Origin: Xenoacremonium recifei
Taxonomy: Eukaryota; Ascomycota; Sordariomycetes; Hypocreales; Nectriaceae
DNA length: 64,000 bases
Assembly: GCA_012184525.1 (NCBI GenBank)
Contig: WOFQ01000050.1
Coordinates: forward strand, 186,001 to 250,000
Direction: 5' to 3'
Shown: positions 1 to 10,507 of the stretch, piece after piece
Layout: each line of letters opens with the position of its first letter
How positions within the stretch are numbered: position 1 is the first letter of the stretch
Program-made: the position numbers and the translations under genes
The notes under the pieces: model-generated
Told to the model about the DNA's origin: nothing
The model's database searches: none
The model's input: the letters and a program-made list of their open reading frames with translations, nothing else

Positions 1-987
1 CTGAGTTCAGCATCCAGATGGTCAATAGCAGCACCGCATGGATACTAAATAAGTCGCGAGGGTGGTCGTGGAGGTTATTGAAGAATCGTAGACTTGTTTG
101 GAAGTATCCTTCTGGGCCATTCAGGTCTTGGGTACCCGTCGCTTTGTTGCCACCTGGTGATTCGCTGCTCGCCAGTGCGAACACGATGAAGATGACAAAC
201 TTCTCCTGGTCGCTACATTGTCGAGGATCGTCGTATATCCGTTGGCATGTTCTCCGAAGCTGTGGAAGTTGTATAAATGGCCACCAGATGTGGACGCGAG
301 AGATGTAAGTGGTGAGGAGGGACCTCGCTATCGGGAGTGGTGGCAAAGCTGCCTGATGTTCCGATAGGCATTTTTCGAGCGCACCCCCTTGCCTTCCTGT
401 GACCCATGATGGTACCAAGTTCAATTGTTTGAAGAATATTCTTGCAAAGGTCGAGCCAGCAGCACTCCCGACTATGCTGAATTAGATGCTGTCATGGCTT
501 TCGTAAAAGTAGTCGTACATACCGTATTTACTACCAGTGTAAATATCTGACCCTCCAACTGTAAGCACCCCGACCTCTTCCGCCTCCTTCTGTAGGCTTG
601 ATGGGTCATTTCCGTTGTTATATTGTGTTCTTTCTCCATGATGCAAGTCAATCAATGTCGATGCGCCATGCCGGTCGTCTTGTGTCTGGATGGCAGGGAT
701 GGACGAGCTTTCAGCTCTCAGCCCAGCATTCAATCTGGCTTGCAATTCATTGATCTGGTCCTGTAAACTCTGCACTACAGAGTACGGATATGAGACGCGT
801 TCTGTAATGTTGCACTCATCGTTCTGTCGCGTGCACGCTGAGCATCTTGGTACTTTGAGATCACACTTGGAGTTCGCCGGAGTCAGCCGAGATTCAATGG
901 CCTTAGAGAGAGCTCGCTAACCTTGACTTTCCGGGCGTGGCACCGGCTGCAAGCTTTCGAAACGGACGGCTGGAGAGTCGAAGCCAT
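1..987 (-). CDS. Zn2Cys6 transcription factor, C-terminus beyond left edge
   Basis: Exons 987-922, 865-523 and 471 to the window edge. A short first exon encodes the first half of the zinc cluster (ACSRCHARKVK). A 56-nt intron (GTTAGC...CTGAC...AAG) interrupts it, and exon 2 resumes with CDLKVPRCSAC, giving CX2CX6CX6CX2CX6C. A coiled-coil linker follows (VVQSLQDQINELQARL). A 51-nt intron (GTATGT...TAG) removes an in-frame TAA, and exon 3 opens with VGSAAGSTFARIFF, typical of the start of the fungal-specific transcription-factor domain (PF04082), and stays open to position 1. It is a nuclear DNA-binding regulator with unknown targets. It is divergent from the esterase at 1540. The start at 987 gives a usual short leader before the zinc cluster. 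Confidence 0.88.
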
Positions 988-1539
988 GGAGAGGGCCGAG
1001 CATCCGCATTACAAACGTAATAGCATGTGGATGATCCTTCGGGGTAATAAGGGACTGAGAAGGGATGTTATCGCGTTTCTCGGACAGCACCGAGGAGTGG
1101 AGAGACCTGACTCGGCCCATTATTGTAGAGCAGATAACTACCCGTGAACGGGTCGGAATAACCAGCAAACCGCTAAGTTATACGTACTGGACTTGGCGCG
1201 CCGGAATGAGACTCGTGGCTCTTCCGCGGCCATGAGCTGAGCATCAGCTGTGCCTTTCCCCGCATCCCCACGAGAAGATGTGAGCGTTAGGCCGAGACCG
1301 GAGCCACGAGCATTGCTTCCGTGGTTCGGCATGGTTCAAGCTATCTTAGCATGCAGATAGCTTGAAGATGCTTGTGATTGAACACCAAGACCAGATCGAC
1401 CCTTCATGGTCTAGGTTAGGAAACTCCTTTCCCCGGCTCTTTCATAGACAATGGTTACTTCGTATAGAGTCTTCAAAATGCATCTTTACCTCCTTCTTCA
1501 CAAACATTGATGTCTGAGAGACCAATTTGACAATACGCA
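988..1539. other. Intergenic, divergent promoter region
   Basis: This lies between the start of the minus-strand regulator and the start of the plus-strand esterase, so it should hold both promoters. Short open frames here have no recognisable protein. I see no clear TATA element. Confidence 0.6.
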
Positions 1540-2641
1540 ATGGCCGAGAATCGTAAATACGCCATTCCTGATCCCGAGTGGGAAGACGTATGTCAATTCC
1601 ACAGCTTCAATCATAAACATTAACGAAGGCTACAGTTCCCTAACAAATTGCGACCCGGCACAGGGACGTTCTTCATGACCAGAGCCCATGATCCCATCTC
1701 GCCGCAGCCAGGTCTAGACATTGAAGAATTTACCATCGCTGTTCGCGACAACGCCTCCATAACAGTGCGATCGTACTGCAGCACCTCCCGCAAAGACCAA
1801 CCGCTTCCCTTGCTGGTGTACTTGCACGGTGGAGGTTTTGTGACCGGTGGTCTTGAGACAGACGACTCAACTTGCCGCGCAATTGCTCTAGAGATTGGCA
1901 TCCACGTCCTGAACGTCGAATACCGTCTCGCGCCCGAGCACAAGTTCCCGATCGGCTTTGAGGACTGCTTCGACATTGTGCGATGGGTGCGAAAAAGCCT
2001 ACCATCTCACACAGATTTTCGCTCACTCAATTCCACAGGCGGCATCGTCGCAAGGCCAAGAAAGGCTGAACACGGACCTGTCCAAGGGCTTTATTCTCGG
2101 CGGCACGTCAGCAGGCGCAAACTTCACAGCTGGCATAGCGCATCTTGCACGAGATGAAGGCCTGTCGCCGAGCCTCACGGGACTCGTGTTTCTCGCAGGA
2201 AGTTTCTGCCATCCAGACGTGAGACCCGAGAAATACAGGGGGCGCATCCTCAGCGTCGACGAGATCAACGATGCTCCAGGCCTAACAAGAGATGCGATCA
2301 ATCAGTTTGCTGGTAAGTCGGTCCCGAAGTGTTCTATGAACATTACTAATGGCAACAAAGGGAAATACGGTGCCCCTCCAGAGGACAAGCGACTTTCCCC
2401 TCTGCTTTTTGACTCGCACGCCAATATTGCCCGCAAGGCGTATTTCGCAGTCTGCGGCTGGGACCCTCGCCGAGACGAGGAGCTTCTCTTCGATGAACTT
2501 TTGAGCGAGGCAGGACTTTCAACCAAAAAGGACATTTATCAAGGGCTGCCACATGGATTCTGGACCATATGCCCCAGTCTCCCGGTCACGAAGGTGTGGC
2601 TAGCCAACCTTCTCGAGGCCATGAAATGGATGCTTGAATGA
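1540..2641 (+). CDS. Alpha/beta hydrolase fold-3 esterase/lipase (HSL family)
   Basis: Exons 1540-1587, 1636-1986, 2039-2312 and 2361-2641 give 317 aa. The oxyanion-hole motif HGGG is at residues 80-83 and the nucleophile motif GTSAG at about 155-159 (Ser157). The acid is probably Asp in CGWDPRRDEE and the base His in GLPHGFW, completing the triad of the hormone-sensitive-lipase/arylacetamide-deacetylase group. There is no signal peptide, so it is likely cytosolic. The second intron (GTGCGA...CACAG) is required because the frame changes there. The third (48 nt, GTAAGT...CTAAT...AAG) is in frame and without stops, so its retention is possible. The substrate is not predictable; short acyl esters or xenobiotic/secondary-metabolite esters are usual. 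Confidence 0.9.
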
Positions 2642-2812
2642 AGGCAGTCTAGGGAACATCTGTCATAGTAAAATGTTCCTTCAATTGAGCTCAGAGGTAT
2701 TTGAACGAATTGAGTAGTAATAATACTGAATAATACTATACGAGCCGCTCAGTCACTTGCAGTCTCGGCGGCTCACAGAACAACACGCCCTTGCAACCAA
2801 GACCCTCGACTT

Positions 2813-4799
2813 TTACAAAATGCCCTCCTCGATGACCCGCACCTTGACCTTCATCCCCCATGGATCGTTCTTACCGATCCAGTGCTTCTTCTTACCAACC
2901 CGCTGAATCACGTTGACGTTCTCCTTCAAAGCATGCTTCAGCTTCGTGGGGTCGTGCTTCTTCCTCTGGACCGAGATGGTGAGGACCAACCCCTCCTTGT
3001 CTTTGTTTTTCCCCAGGGTCCACGACCACTCTGATGAGAAGACGACTCGGGGCTTCGTTTCGTCAATTTCGCCGCCAGGATACAGGCGAGTGATCAGGTA
3101 TCCGACTCGTCCGAGGTATGCCGCCCACCACACCTCTTCGTTAACAATCAGCCGGCGGAGCGAGTCTCGAAACTCCATCTCTCGTGGGGGAAGTTCGCCT
3201 CGGTATCTCGACTCAAGCATTAATGCAAGGCGGGCGCGATCTTGGTGGGAGACTCCATGGGTTGACGACATTATGCCAACGCTTGTTGAGTACAGCGCTG
3301 TCGTAGAAGCGGTTTCCTTGGACATGAACATGTGGACGTACATGACATTGGCGAACGAGTCAATGACATGTTCGCCAAACTCGTCGGGGAACCTTCTTGT
3401 CTGGTTCTTGGACGGCTTCGGGATCGCGCACTTGAGCAGTTCTTGGATACTTTGCCATGATCCCGGGGCGAAATTGCGAGTTGCGACCTCTAGGGGCGCT
3501 TGTTTGCGGATATGCGGAGGAAGCTGGCGGAAGAGATAGCCCTCTCGCACGCCACCCTGGCAGAAATGGGCCTCTCTGATGCCGTGAGGGATGGCTTCAG
3601 CTAAGACGTTGACGAGGAATGCGACGGCCGGCACTTGGGCCCTGCGACGATCTGAGACCCTAAAGACGTTTTTGGCGGCTCGAGCAACCGACTTGAGAGT
3701 TTCGGTGTCCTGAAACTGCTCCTGGCCAACCGTGTAGCCGTTGATAATAGAGATGGGATAGTGCTTGCCCTTGGTCTGGTTGAGATAGAGCAGCAGATAC
3801 CCCCAGCCACGAAAGCCTCCGCCAGAGAGGTAGATCCGGAACCCCCCCTCTCTTTCTGCCTGTTCTCTCAGCGTCTTGGGGACCTGGAGTCGGTCGTATG
3901 CATTTCGGAAGTTTTCCGTCATTTCCTCCCGGAAGTCTTGCACCGCGGCATCCCCCTCGGCCTTGTTCTTCCCTTTCCTCAGATCGCTCAGCGTCTTGGT
4001 CAAAGCAGCGGCTCCGTATGGGAAGCTGAAGCTCCCGTGCGGGCTGATGCGGATATTGCCGCCCTGGCTGATCATCCAAGTGATCTGGGTCGATCCGCCG
4101 CCGAGGTCCATGACAAGCCCTTCCATGTTACGGAAGCCGCTGGCAATCCCCAAAGCCCCTATCTGGCCCTCTTCTTCCTTGGGCAGCAACTCGATGGTTA
4201 GGCCAGTCACTCGCTTCACAGTCTTAATAAACTGCTCCGAGTTTGAGGCCTTGCGCGTTGCCTCGGTTGCGACGACATGAATGTTCTTATCTTCGACGCC
4301 CAGGTCGCCGCAAACTATGATGAAGCGACTGAGGAGGTCGCAGACTGATTCGATCGTATCGTCCGGGATGGGAACCTGCTCTCCCGTTTCCGGGTCATAT
4401 TGGGAATCATAGAGCGATACAGAGGAGCGATAGACAAAGACGGTAGGAAGGATTCGAGCCAAGGGATCAGAAAGGTCTGAGATAGAGAAACGAATGCCAT
4501 TGCTGGGATCATGTATCAGTCATCTGCAAGCCCTCGCCTTTGTCGACGGAAGCTCACCTCCCCATGTCCACTATGCCAATGAGTTTGTCACCATGGCCTT
4601 GCCAGGGAGGATGTGGTTTATGCTCGGAGGGCAGCGGAGGGAGCGTCGGCTGAGAGAATGAAGAGCCCAAGTCGTCTCCCAGGTCGCTCAAAACGCCCTC
4701 TGACTCAAATTCGTCAAAGTCGTCTGAGTCGCCTCCGCTGAAGGCCTCGAAGTCGGAGGGCGCATCCAGCTCATCGAAGTCGTCGTCGGATAAGCTCAT
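2813..4799 (-). CDS. RTG2: Retrograde regulation protein 2-like Ppx/GppA phosphatase
   Basis: Exons 4799-4558 and 4502-2813, with a 55-nt intron (GTGAGC...CAG), give 643 aa. The splice recreates VDMGSNGIRFSISDLS, the first phosphate-binding motif of the Ppx/GppA (ASKHA) family. Further motifs are VVATEATRKA, the nucleotide-binding VMDLGGGSTQITW and the glycine-rich YLSGGGFRGWG. In yeast Rtg2 signals mitochondrial dysfunction to Rtg1/Rtg3, while in filamentous fungi the family is usually named from this homology only. The first about 70 residues are strikingly acidic and Ser/Phe-rich (DDDFDELDAPSDFEAF) and lie outside the conserved domain. No membrane segment or signal peptide is visible. Confidence 0.88.
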
Positions 4800-5773
4800 G
4801 ATTGTAGGGATTCCAGCATCATTTCAGCTGATGCTGAGCAAAGGCGGGGAATTGCCGTCTTTATGTGAGGGGGAGCGAGGGAGGTTATGCTTTTGTCTTA
4901 GCCGGTGGAAGGGACGAACTCTATCGACGCGATTAGACACAGGTGACGTCGAAGGCTGACCCTGTACCAAACATTGAGCCAGCGGAAGGCGTGGCTCTGA
5001 GTGAAGATACATCTTTCCGTTGTAAAGTACTCAAGGGTGAGTCAGAAAGAGTTGAGAATCGGCTCGCTCGGTTCTCGTCTGCAGGAAGATAAGCGACTAA
5101 GTGCATCGACAATTAATCTACTGATTACATGATTTGACACAGCTCTTGAGGACGAACCTTCAATCGACATTATTGCCCTTGCATGCGAAGACAAAGCTTC
5201 TGGGCGGAATGCGGTGGAGATGAAGAGGCACAGTTAATAGCTCGGAACTCTCACCAGCCAACGGCTCCTGGTGGCCTACTGGAGAACCTTGCCTGATTAT
5301 GGGTAAATATCACAAAGAAAAAGGAGCCTCGTATTTCCAAACTCAAAGAAGAAACAGAGAAAAAGAGATCGGAAAACCCAACAGGGTTGCGCTATTGGCA
5401 TGGTTGTGCTGGTGGCCCAATAAGCATTTATAGCGCTGACCCAGGAGTTTAACCGCCTCACTCGCCGTTACAATCAATGCAATCGCGAGAATCGCTATCA
5501 AGGCGTGCTCTCAGTCGGCAGATCCCCGTAACGAACGGACAACTCCTACGGTTAAACCTCAAGGATCCTGTTATCGGACAGTCCGACTCCTCTCTTCCGC
5601 TGGCGCCCCGCATAATTGCGCCATGTTTGAGCAGTATCGGACTCTTGGTCTCCGACGCCGGACGCATATGAAGGTGAAGCTCCCGTCGACTGAGTCAATA
5701 TAGAAACATGCATACTTTGTACAGTAGATCATTGAGACAATTGCTCTCGGCTTTACTATAGAACTTATTCGCA
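4800..5773. other. Intergenic region
   Basis: This contains the 5' side of the Rtg2-like gene and the promoter of the hydroxy-acid oxidase at 5774. An A/G-rich stretch lies near 5320-5375. No coding region or RNA gene is recognised. Confidence 0.55.
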
Positions 5774-7008
5774 ATGACCAACGCAATTGACGAGGTCGAG
5801 GACCCCATAACCATCGCTGATGTCGAAGCAATCGCCAAGAAGAAGCTCAAGGGCCCCGCGTGGGATTACTACAGGACCGGCGCCGATGATGAGCTGACGC
5901 TGGCCAGGAACTGCACCATCTTTGACAAGTATGCCTAGAGAGTTGAAGCCTTCATGGATAATAATTAAAACTTTTCAGGATTCTGCTTCGTCCTCAAGTA
6001 CTACGTAATGTCAGAAACATCGACACCTCTACAACCATCTTCGGGAAGCATTACGAGTTCCCTATCGCTATCGCGCCCACTGCCTACCAGAAGCTCGCTG
6101 GCGGAAAAGGCGAGATTGACACTACCCGCGCCGCTTTCAATCTCGGGACCAACCTGATCCTCTCGACGAGCGCCACGACTTCATTGGAAGATGTCGCCGC
6201 TGCCCTCCCTCAACGAGACCCCAAGTATTCTAAGCCATGGTTCCAGCTATACTTCAGACGATCCCGCAAGTTGACATCCGAGCTCATCAAGCGCGCTGAA
6301 AAGACTGGTTATGGGGCTCTAGTTCTGACAGTCGATACTGTCATCCTGGGAAATCGCATCCATGAACGCCGCCAGCCACTCGTACTCCCGCCTGGAATGA
6401 CAGTACCCAACATGTCGGAAGAGACAAATGGTGGCACTGTCGTGTCTACAAGCGCCCAGCTCCGAGCCAAAACGAAGGCTGAGTTTATAGAGCTCGGGTC
6501 AAAGGACAGCGAACAACTCATTGAGTCCAGCCTGGAATGGGACGAAGTCATCCCCTGGCTGCGCGCGCAAAGCAACATGAAGATTATCCTTAAGGGCATC
6601 ATGACGGCGGAGGATGCGCAGCGGGCCGTTGAAGCAGGCGTGGATGCCATCGTCGTCTCGAATCACGGAGGTCGTCAGCTCGATGGTGTGCCGTCGACGC
6701 TCGAGGCGTTACCTGAGATTGCGGATGCTGTGAGGGGCAGGATTCCAGTCATCTTTGACGGAGGTATCAGGCGAGGCACCGATGTGTTCAAGGCGCTTGC
6801 TCTGGGAGCCGATCTGTGCTTGGTAGGAAGAGTGGCTTTGTGGGGGTTGGCATGGGATGGACAGAAGGGTGTTGAGGGATGTCTGCACATTCTGGAACGA
6901 GAACTCTCGAGAGCGATGGCGTTGATGGGTGTCACGAAGCTAAGCGAGATCTCACGAGGCATGTTAGGAAGGCCGAGACGGACTGGATTCGGTGTTGAGA
7001 AGCTGTAG
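5774..7008 (+). CDS. FMN-dependent alpha-hydroxy-acid dehydrogenase/oxidase
   Basis: Exons 5774-5928 and 5979-7008 (50-nt intron, GTATGC...TTCAG) give 394 aa, the normal length for the glycolate/lactate oxidase family. It is a single TIM-barrel domain. Visible family signatures are TGADDELTLARN near the N-terminus, PIAIAPTAYQKLA, PWFQLYF, LTVDTVILGNR, the Lys in IILKGIMTAEDA, the catalytic SNHGGRQLDG (His and Arg) and the FMN-phosphate loop FDGGIRRGTDVFKALALGAD. It oxidises a 2-hydroxy acid to a 2-oxo acid with O2 or another acceptor. The substrate (glycolate, lactate or mandelate type) cannot be told. There is no transit peptide and no cytochrome b5 domain, so it is not a cytochrome b2. It ends in a TAG stop. 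Confidence 0.93.
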
Positions 7009-7148
7009 TTGTTCAGTTATTTACGAGGTCCTTTGCATACCAAGATCATCACGGTGATTAGGAATAAAGCCAGAAGTCGAAAGTCTAGATTTTACCATGT
7101 CATATTGTATTAAGAATATACAAACTGTGCGTGTAAACTAAATTAGGC

Positions 7149-8444
7149 TCAAGAGGTATTGTTCGTCGAAGACTCTAGAGTAATGTCAGTGGTATCCCCT
7201 TGAGCAGCTCCATACCAGTTGAAGTCGGCCTGATTCTTCGAGCGCGCCCTCTCGAGATCGATGAAGGCACAACAAATCATAGTAAGCCGGGTTCGTGGTA
7301 CGTCAGCAAGCGGTCCGCTGGGGTACATCCCTTGTCTGCGAAAGTACGGAATTACCTGCCAAATGAAGCGAGCCAGGTGCGCTGACTTGGACCAAGTGCT
7401 CTTATCAGGGTTGTCCTGCGTATATACCGAGAGGTAGGGACGCCTCTCGCACCAGGTAAGTATAGCGGAGGCGCAGATAACAGTATTGTAGTCGAACTTC
7501 ACGTATGTGGGAGGCAAGTCCCGTATAAGATCTCGCCAGATCTCACCAAGGGCTCGTTCTGCCTCTGGGCTGGACCGGAAGTTCATGAAACCTTCCAGAA
7601 AAAAGAGGTCATAATATCCATAATCATGGTAAAGCACGCGGTTTGAGGATTCGGGAGGCTGCGACATGTTGCCGTCGGCATCGAGATGAACCGGGAAGAC
7701 CTCGGAGTTGTAGTCGCTCCAGGAGAACCCAGAACTCGTGGTGTCATCACCGTTTGGGTCATGCCTAGCTGAGTTGACATCCTCGCCTCGGACGCGAAAG
7801 CCGCGGTCATCAAACCGACCGCCCCCCGTTCTTCGATCTTCAAGGAACTCATCCGTGTCGTAACAAGGGACTTCGCCATCTTCCAAGGCGGCCCCCACTT
7901 GGTCCAAATCTTGAATTGCGTTGTTAAAGACATTCGAGGTTTGATCGGGTGCTACGAGATCAACGATAACCGAGTCATCATCAGAGTCTGTTGAAGGGAG
8001 ACGGAAACTAGCCGAGCTGGCCTCTGAATAACTATCATCTGGTATCGAATAGACGTTCGAGATGTCATTCGTGTGGCTTATTAGACTCATCAAGGCATTG
8101 AATCGAGAGGTCATATCCATGCTTGCGGCAGACGTGCTGGCGTCATCGGGGAGAACCCCAACAGGCTCAATTTCTGGACGAGTTGTTTCCGTGTTGGGGC
8201 CCGTGATCATGTTGATATCGCTCATGATGCATTCGAACATCTCCTGAGTTCCAGCAGTAATATCCACCTCGAAACGCCTTTCGACATCATCCTCAAGTGC
8301 GGTGATACTCTCAGACTCGTCGATGTCCGAGCGCATGTCACCCTCCACCAGTTGCCGGAAACGCAAGTACTGGCTTCGAGTATCAGAGGCGTAATCTTCT
8401 GCGCCGCTTTCCCCAATCGCAATCACGATTTGCCGTTCAGACAT
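7149..8444 (-). CDS. Hypothetical acidic protein, 431 aa
   Basis: A single open frame of 431 codons with ATG at 8444. I do not recognise a domain. The first about 240 residues are rich in Asp, Glu, Ser and Thr and look disordered (VDLVAPDQTSNVF, GEVPCYDTDEF). The last about 150 residues are more ordered, with Trp/Tyr/Arg-rich segments such as YGYYDLFFLEGFMNF, LGEIWRDLIRDLPPTYVKFD and LARFIWQVIPYFRRQGMYP. No signal peptide, membrane helix or zinc motif is present. It is probably nuclear or cytosolic and lineage-restricted. An additional intron cannot be excluded. Length and composition argue that it is a real gene, but the function is unknown. Confidence 0.6.
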   Translation of the reverse strand: MSERQIVIAIGESGAEDYASDTRSQYLRFRQLVEGDMRSDIDESESITALEDDVERRFEVDITAGTQEMFECIMSDINMITGPNTETTRPEIEPVGVLPDDASTSAASMDMTSRFNALMSLISHTNDISNVYSIPDDSYSEASSASFRLPSTDSDDDSVIVDLVAPDQTSNVFNNAIQDLDQVGAALEDGEVPCYDTDEFLEDRRTGGGRFDDRGFRVRGEDVNSARHDPNGDDTTSSGFSWSDYNSEVFPVHLDADGNMSQPPESSNRVLYHDYGYYDLFFLEGFMNFRSSPEAERALGEIWRDLIRDLPPTYVKFDYNTVICASAILTWCERRPYLSVYTQDNPDKSTWSKSAHLARFIWQVIPYFRRQGMYPSGPLADVPRTRLTMICCAFIDLERARSKNQADFNWYGAAQGDTTDITLESSTNNTS

Positions 8445-9021
8445 TGTTGTGTCTCGGTAGATCTAGATAGATGAAGGGCGTATCTTACCCAGGTCTAGTG
8501 AGCAGAATATGATGCGAACTTTGCTTCGAATCTGGGGATGGCGATCTGGTGGCTTGAGTGAAGGAACTTGGGATTCAAACACATCAGCCCCAATTAGTGA
8601 CAATCTAGAACGGATTTTATACTGTAAGAACCATTTCAAATACCTTTTTTTATTCCCAGAGCATATTTCAGTTCTCCTGCACGCTTGGTCGTGTTGAGCT
8701 ATGAACAGTCAGCGGTAAGGGGTACTAATTGTTTGTTCTAGAAACATGAACACACTGGCGAAGACCCTTTTCGACTAATCTCCTATGCCTTGCTTTGTCT
8801 GTCCACAGCATCTTAGGCCGCTCAAATCTTGAACGACTACCCACTTCCGATATTTCGTGATGTAGGATTAGCAGCACTAGAACGTAATAGCTTGCGCATT
8901 TTTTTTTTTTAGAGAGTATACGAGCATGCAGTCCATCCAGGATTTATCTTATTGTAAGACCAACTAGAATTATTTTCTTACTGAACAGGGGCCACTGTTA
9001 AGATGAAAGAGAAATCTAGTT
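8445..9021. other. Intergenic, AT-rich
   Basis: This separates two minus-strand genes. It holds the promoter of the 431-aa gene and the 3' flank of the dehydrogenase, including a T tract at about 8899-8912. Nothing else is recognised. Confidence 0.55.
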
Positions 9022-9984
9022 CTATTTGGATAAGTGTTTTCCAGCTAGGAGCTTGTAGACCGCGATCATGTCATCCTCTCCTAGACCAGTCTCTGTAGCT
9101 TCTTTGTAGAGCGCCTCGCAAATCTCAATTATGGGAGACCGGACCTCCTCTGCCTGGGCGGCTGAGTGAATCAACTGAGTGCTATTATAACAATCTTTGA
9201 TAGATGCTTGCGCAGACCAATCCTGATCAATAATCTTGCGCAATTTCAGCGTGGAATATGCAGAAGCCATTGGCCCAGCGTTGAGCACATTCGCTACTGC
9301 ACCTAGATCAAGACCCTGTGCTCTGGCCAGATTCATTGCCTCTGCTAGACCAACGGTCATAGAGATGAGGAAGTTGTTGGCAGTGTACTTTGTCTTGAGC
9401 CCGGATCCTATCGGACCACAATAGACCGCCGCGGTGGTGAGTGGCTCAATGACTGCCCGAATGCTCTCGCACACATCCTCATCGCCGGCCATCATGCCTA
9501 CGAGATTCCCCTGCTCTGCTGGGACTTTGCTGCCGCTGACTGGCATCTCCACGAATTTGCCCCCCGCAGCGTGGATTTTCTCAGCGAGGCCGTGACTGAA
9601 ATCCACGGAGACAGAGCTGGTATTGATGAGCGTCTTGCCGCGAATAGCCGCCATGAACTCGTCATCGAGGATGGCTTGAATTGCAGCACCGTTAAAGAGC
9701 ATGGTGAAGATGATGTCTGATTGCTTTGCTACAGAGCTTGGCGTCTCGGCTGTGATCGCACCAGCTTGAACCAGCGGTGCATATTTTGTTGACGATCTAT
9801 TCCAGACGATGAGGGGGTATTTGCGGGAGAGATTGAGGGCCATGGGCGTTCCCATTACGCCGAGGCCAAGGAAGCCGACTCTCATGGTGTAAATCGTAAT
9901 AGTTTGGATTGACGCGTGGTTGCTGTACAAAGATCCGGATAATTTTGTCGAAATCGGGTTCTGAAAATGAATCTTTGAAGACAT
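9022..9984 (-). CDS. NAD(P)-dependent beta-hydroxyacid dehydrogenase (6PGDH/HIBADH type)
   Basis: An intronless frame of 320 aa from ATG 9984. The conserved part begins at the internal ATG 9885 (287 aa) with the dinucleotide-binding MRVGFLGLGVMGTPMALNL. The family substrate-binding region reads MPVSGSKVPAEQGNLVGMMAGD, and the catalytic lysine lies in GSGLKTKYTANNFL. This is the 3-hydroxyisobutyrate dehydrogenase/glyoxylate reductase/GLYR1 superfamily: an N-terminal Rossmann domain and an all-helical C-terminal domain. The extra 33 residues are basic and hydroxylated, free of acidic residues, and could be a weak mitochondrial presequence. Alternatively they are 5' UTR and the true start is 9885. 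It reduces or oxidises a beta-hydroxy acid whose identity is open. Confidence 0.9.
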   Translation of the reverse strand: MSSKIHFQNPISTKLSGSLYSNHASIQTITIYTMRVGFLGLGVMGTPMALNLSRKYPLIVWNRSSTKYAPLVQAGAITAETPSSVAKQSDIIFTMLFNGAAIQAILDDEFMAAIRGKTLINTSSVSVDFSHGLAEKIHAAGGKFVEMPVSGSKVPAEQGNLVGMMAGDEDVCESIRAVIEPLTTAAVYCGPIGSGLKTKYTANNFLISMTVGLAEAMNLARAQGLDLGAVANVLNAGPMASAYSTLKLRKIIDQDWSAQASIKDCYNSTQLIHSAAQAEEVRSPIIEICEALYKEATETGLGEDDMIAVYKLLAGKHLSK

Positions 9985-10507
9985 TAATGTGAGTAATTCG
10001 TAAAATCTCTGAAGATGTTGACTTACAGTTTAAGCCGAGCGTTGCTCAACAGCCCCATTTAATCCCCGTCAGCGCATGTCAAATGTCAATTTCAGGGCGT
10101 TCTGAACCCTGGCATGTCAATCTGAATCAACACCGGAGGTTCGGGATTTTCCTGTGTGGTCCTCTGTCTTTGAGCCATCCTCTCCTGTATAGGCCTTACG
10201 CCCTACGGCCATGTCTAACAGCGCAAATTCCATGCCGCCCAATCGCACTATTTCTCACGGGGAATATCGGCCCTAATTCATAGGCGGCATTAAGTCCCTT
10301 GATGACTTGGCTGTGGTTCACAGAATAATCCGATATAGTTCACGGTAGTTTCTTGTCACTTGTCTAATGAAGAGATGTCAAATTGCATCGATGAGATACC
10401 TCATTAATCTTTAATGCTGCGCTATGTTCGTCCATCATACAACTCGCCAATAACCACTGATCCAACCTCTTCTCCCCCGCATCCACGAACTTCCATCAGA
10501 CAAAGCC
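9985..10507. other. Intergenic region
   Basis: This holds the promoter of the dehydrogenase and the 3' flank of the oligopeptide transporter, both on the minus strand. No further gene is recognised. Confidence 0.55.

Noticed and set aside
482..484. In-frame TAA in the left-edge regulator, taken at first as a pseudogene marker or an editing site
   Set aside because: A GTATGT...TAG intron of 51 nt removes it and restores the conserved VGSAAGSTFA start of the next exon.
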